The notes below the pieces were generated by a model. That model was given only the letters and a program-made list of their open reading frames with translations, was not told the origin of the DNA and did no database searches. The translations under genes and the position numbers were made by a program. From Fulvimarina uroteuthidis (GTDB lineage Bacteria > Pseudomonadota > Alphaproteobacteria > Rhizobiales > Rhizobiaceae): DNA of 64,000 nt. The first letter of the stretch is position 1. Each line of letters opens with the position of its first letter. The stretch spans positions 124,001-188,000 of the forward strand of contig NZ_JAXLPB010000006.1 of the NCBI RefSeq assembly GCF_034321785.1, in the 5' to 3' direction. Shown here in pieces: positions 61,516 through 64,000 of the stretch.

Positions 61516-62246
61516 CGTTTCAGGACGTCCAGCGCTTCGGCCGCATCGATGCGGCCGTCGTAGAGCGCGCGGCCGGAGATCGCGCCTTCGAGCCGGACCG
61601 CGTCCGGCATGGTCATGCGAACGATGTCGGCCATGGAAGCAAGGCCGCCCGAGGCGATGACGGGGATCGAGACCGCCTCGGCCAGATCGATCGTGGCGGG
61701 CCAGTTGATGCCGGCCAAAACGCCGTCCCGGTCGATATCGGTGTAGATGACGGCCGCCACCCCCGCATCCTCGAAACGGCGGGCGAGATCGACCGCCGTC
61801 AGCTCGGATGTTTCCGCCCAGCCTTCCACGGCGACCCGTCCGCCCTTGGCGTCGATGCCGACGGCGATCCGGCCGGGAAACCGCTTCGCCGCCCGTTTGA
61901 CGAGATCGGGATCGCGGACGGCGATCGTGCCGAGGATCACCCGGGCAAGGCCCTTGCCCAGCCAGCGCTCGATGTCGTCCATCGTGCGGATGCCGCCGCC
62001 GAGCTGGACTTTCATGTCCTGGCCCACGGCCTCGATGATCGCGTCCACCGCGCTACCATTGACCGCTTCGCCCTTGAACGCGCCGTTGAGGTCGACGACG
62101 TGCAGGTGGTCGAAGCCCATGTCGCGGAACGAACGCGCCTGGGCGGCCGGATCCTCGTTATAGACCGTCGCCTGATCCATCAGGCCGAGCTTCAGACGAA
62201 CGCAGGCACCATCCTTGAGGTCGATGGCGGGGAAGAGAATGGGCAT
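61512..62246 (-). CDS. hisA: Phosphoribosylformimino-5-aminoimidazole carboxamide ribotide isomerase
   Basis: A 244-residue (beta/alpha)8-barrel enzyme of histidine synthesis that isomerises ProFAR to PRFAR, the substrate of HisF-HisH. Marks: ILFPAIDLKDGACVRLKLG (catalytic Asp8), HVVDLNGAFKGEAVN, VQLGGGIRTMDDIERWLGKG, VIYTDIDRDGVLAGIN (second catalytic Asp) and PVIASGGLASMADI. Length and order are normal. It ends in a 4-bp overlap with the small membrane protein gene. The usual neighbour hisF lies 1.9 kb further on. Confidence 0.97.
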   Translation of the reverse strand: MPILFPAIDLKDGACVRLKLGLMDQATVYNEDPAAQARSFRDMGFDHLHVVDLNGAFKGEAVNGSAVDAIIEAVGQDMKVQLGGGIRTMDDIERWLGKGLARVILGTIAVRDPDLVKRAAKRFPGRIAVGIDAKGGRVAVEGWAETSELTAVDLARRFEDAGVAAVIYTDIDRDGVLAGINWPATIDLAEAVSIPVIASGGLASMADIVRMTMPDAVRLEGAISGRALYDGRIDAAEALDVLKR

Positions 62247-62389
62247 GGTGAAGCCTTGTTCGGATCGATCGGAGTTTGGGGCATGCCGCAGGGCGCGTCA
62301 GGCGTCGTGGCCGGCAATCGGGACGAGAGGACGGTTTTGCCGCTTGCGCCGGAACGTCCGGCCCGCCGTCCGATGGGAATACGCAATCT

Positions 62390-63043
62390 TCAAGGTGCCC
62401 AGCTGAGGAAATTGGAGATGAGTTTCAGGCCCAGCATCTGGCTCTTCTCGGGATGGAACTGGGTGCCCGCCTTGTTGCCGCTGGCCACCATGGCCGTGAC
62501 CGGGCCGCCATAGTCGGTGCTCGCGACCAACTCGTCGCCGCGCGCCGCCGCAAGATGGTAGGAATGGACGAAATAGGCGTGCAGGCCGTGCGGCCCGGTC
62601 TCGATGCCGTCCAGCAGCCGGTGCGGCGTCGAGACGTCGAGCGTGTTCCAGCCGATCTGCGGGATCTTCAGAGCCGGATCGTCGGGCTGGATCTTCTCGA
62701 CGTCGCCCTTCACCCATCCGAAACCCGGAGTCACGGCCTTTTCGAGACCGCGCTCGGCCATCAGCTGCATGCCGACGCAGATGCCGAGGAAGGGACGCGC
62801 ATTCGTCTCCACCGCCTCCGTCAGGGCCTCGATCATGCCCGGCACCGCGTTGAGACCGCGTCGGCAGTCCGCATAGGCGCCGACGCCGGGCAGGACGATC
62901 CGATCGGCCTTGCGAACGGCGTCGGCATCGTCGGTGAGAAGAATGTCCGCGTCGATCCCGCTTTCGCGCGCCGCGCGCTCGAACGCGTTCGTCGCCGAGC
63001 GCAGGTTTCCCGAGCCGTAATCGATGATCGTGACCGTCTGCAT
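62390..63043 (-). CDS. hisH: Imidazole glycerol phosphate synthase subunit HisH
   Basis: A 217-residue class I glutamine amidotransferase that supplies ammonia to HisF. The triad is visible: Cys in FLGICVGMQLMAERG, and the His-Glu pair in AGTQFHPEKSQMLG. The start MQTVTIIDYGSGNLRSATNAF is typical. It lies 143 bp before hisA and 40 bp after the DUF2628 gene on the minus strand, the common order in Hyphomicrobiales. Confidence 0.97.
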   Translation of the reverse strand: MQTVTIIDYGSGNLRSATNAFERAARESGIDADILLTDDADAVRKADRIVLPGVGAYADCRRGLNAVPGMIEALTEAVETNARPFLGICVGMQLMAERGLEKAVTPGFGWVKGDVEKIQPDDPALKIPQIGWNTLDVSTPHRLLDGIETGPHGLHAYFVHSYHLAAARGDELVASTDYGGPVTAMVASGNKAGTQFHPEKSQMLGLKLISNFLSWAP

Positions 63044-63083
63044 TGTCGTATTCCGTCAAGGTCTGAATGGGGTGGGACGAGAA

Positions 63084-63587
63084 TCAGGAAACCGGGTGCG
63101 CCCAGGGCAGGGCGGCCGCGTGCCTGTCTCCGGCGACCGGGGTCTGCCCGACCGGCCGACGCGTCTCGTCGTCGCTGCGCTCCGACGCCGGTGCGCGATC
63201 CCGGTCGTAATAGCGAAGCTCCGCCTCCGCGCGCCCGTCGGCATAAAGAACGGCAGCCATGCGCCAGCAGGTGCGCAGACGCTTGGCGATCAGAATGTTT
63301 CGCGCCTCGAGCCCGACGAGCAGGGCGAGCCCCGTCTGGGCGAACCAGGCGAAGACGCCGAAATCCTGCCACCAGCCGATCATGGCGATGGCGATGTAGA
63401 GCGCGAGGACCGTGATGCCGGCCAGCCAGAGCCGGTGCCAGAAGAGCCAGAGGAACAGGAAGAAGAAGGCGAGCGTGGAAAACGCGTCCTTCACGAACTG
63501 CGCCTCGGCCGTCGGCGCCGGGACCGCCTCGGCATCCGGTCCGGTCGCACTTGGCGGTTCGAGCACGACCCAGCGTTTCCCGCTCAT
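63084..63587 (-). CDS. DUF2628 family membrane protein of the his cluster
   Basis: A 167-residue protein with three hydrophobic segments in residues about 33-100 (STLAFFFLFLWLFWHRLWLA, ITVLALYIAIAMIGWW, WFAQTGLALLVGLEA) followed by EARNILIAKRLRTCWRMAAV and a hydrophilic tail. This is the DUF2628 pattern. In Rhizobiales such a gene commonly lies between hisB and hisH, as here (37 bp after hisB, 40 bp before hisH). Its function is unknown; it is not known to be required for histidine synthesis. Confidence 0.88.
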   Translation of the reverse strand: MSGKRWVVLEPPSATGPDAEAVPAPTAEAQFVKDAFSTLAFFFLFLWLFWHRLWLAGITVLALYIAIAMIGWWQDFGVFAWFAQTGLALLVGLEARNILIAKRLRTCWRMAAVLYADGRAEAELRYYDRDRAPASERSDDETRRPVGQTPVAGDRHAAALPWAHPVS

Positions 63588-63624
63588 CGCGAAAGGTCCG
63601 GGCGGCGATCGGCGAATTCCGGGA

Positions 63625-64000
63625 TCATGCCAGCATGCCCTTGGTCGACGGAACCAGCTCGGCCTGCCTCGGATCGATGGAGACGGCTTCGCCGAGCACC
63701 CGCGCGACCGACTTGAAGCAGGTTTCGGCGATGTGGTGCGAATTCTCGCCGTACAGATTGGTGACGTGAAGGGTCAGTCCGGCGTTCTGCGCGAAAGCCT
63801 GGAAGAACTCGCGGACGAGCTCGGTGTCGAAGCCGCCGATCTTTGCGCGGGTGAACACGGCCGAGAAGACGAGGAACGGCCTGCCGGACACGTCGATCGC
63901 CGCACGCGTCAGGCACTCGTCCATTGCAAGGTCGAGCGACGCATAGCGCCGGATGCCGCGTCGCTCGCCCATGGCCTGGCGGATCGCCTGGCCGAGCGCG
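63625..64000 (-). CDS. hisB: Imidazoleglycerol-phosphate dehydratase, C-terminal part (5' end outside window)
   Basis: The frame is open to the right edge, so about 124 C-terminal residues are present. HisB removes water from imidazole glycerol phosphate to give imidazole acetol phosphate. The metal-site sequences of the second half are seen: ASLDLAMDECLTRAAIDVSG, FDTELVREFFQAFAQNAG, and YGENSHHIAETCFKSVARVL (the HHxxE motif). It ends normally with VPSTKGMLA. It opens the minus-strand order hisB-DUF2628-hisH-hisA. Confidence 0.96.
   Translation of the reverse strand, partial: ALGQAIRQAMGERRGIRRYASLDLAMDECLTRAAIDVSGRPFLVFSAVFTRAKIGGFDTELVREFFQAFAQNAGLTLHVTNLYGENSHHIAETCFKSVARVLGEAVSIDPRQAELVPSTKGMLA

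Noticed and set aside
1..64000. CRISPR array, insertion sequence or prophage
   Set aside because: No regularly spaced repeats, transposase motifs with terminal repeats or phage structural genes were seen on either strand.

Overview
The window looks like chromosomal DNA of a high-GC alphaproteobacterium of the order Hyphomicrobiales (Rhizobiales), close to the Rhizobiaceae/Aurantimonadaceae type. The grounds are: a RirA-type Rrf2 iron regulator with Irr-like and RirA-like operators beside it; a histidine cluster ordered hisB-DUF2628-hisH-hisA...hisF-hisE-coaA; a cellulose locus with bcsB, bcsZ and a TPR protein in place of bcsC; and many short ATGA overlaps. No rRNA, complete tRNA, CRISPR array or intact insertion sequence was seen.

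Layout. (1) 1-5371: end of a cellulose synthesis cluster (bcsB partial, bcsZ, a TPR protein, then galU) in visibly more A+T-rich DNA. It ends at a 44-bp 3' half of a tRNA-Met(CAT) at 5504-5547, whose orientation marks it as the right attachment site of an island lying to its left. (2) 5936-14773: small accessory genes: a Cys-rich protein and a YedK-type abasic-site protein, a TadG-like protein, a hydrolase, a run of small secreted proteins (EF-hand, two paralogues, PRC-barrel) and an L,D-transpeptidase. (3) 15265-24246 (minus): a tightly coupled aromatic-acid cluster: AraC regulator, three-subunit molybdenum hydroxylase with a CoxG domain fused to the large subunit, acyl-CoA ligase, crotonase and a BenE transporter. 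(4) 24847-28390: LysR regulator, GH51 arabinofuranosidase, and the deletion-fused remains of a sugar ABC importer. (5) 29130-31729: MHYT-HWE histidine kinase and pgpA.

(6) 31962-43594: an iron island: rirA, two DUF1289 genes, dps, an unknown protein, a siderophore esterase with a DUF2218 protein, a FepA/CirA-type TonB receptor, a FhuF-like reductase, and a complete siderophore ABC importer. Two near-identical Irr-type palindromes and two TGA-N9-TCA sites lie in the divergent promoter regions. Together the genes would import a ferric siderophore, release the iron by hydrolysis or reduction, and store it in Dps. (7) 43725-50286: a DEDDh exonuclease, a lipoprotein, and a transglutaminase-DUF2126 putative amidoligase divergent from a zinc metallopeptidase. 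(8) 50702-57131: treZ-malQ-treY, making trehalose from maltooligosaccharides. (9) 57485-64000: coaA and histidine genes on the minus strand. The usual hisA-hisF junction is split by a plus-strand hydrolase and by a two-gene cassette (a two-TM protein and a SinR/Cas2-like small protein) that overlaps hisA by 4 bp. This cassette and the iron regulon are the most interesting parts of the window.
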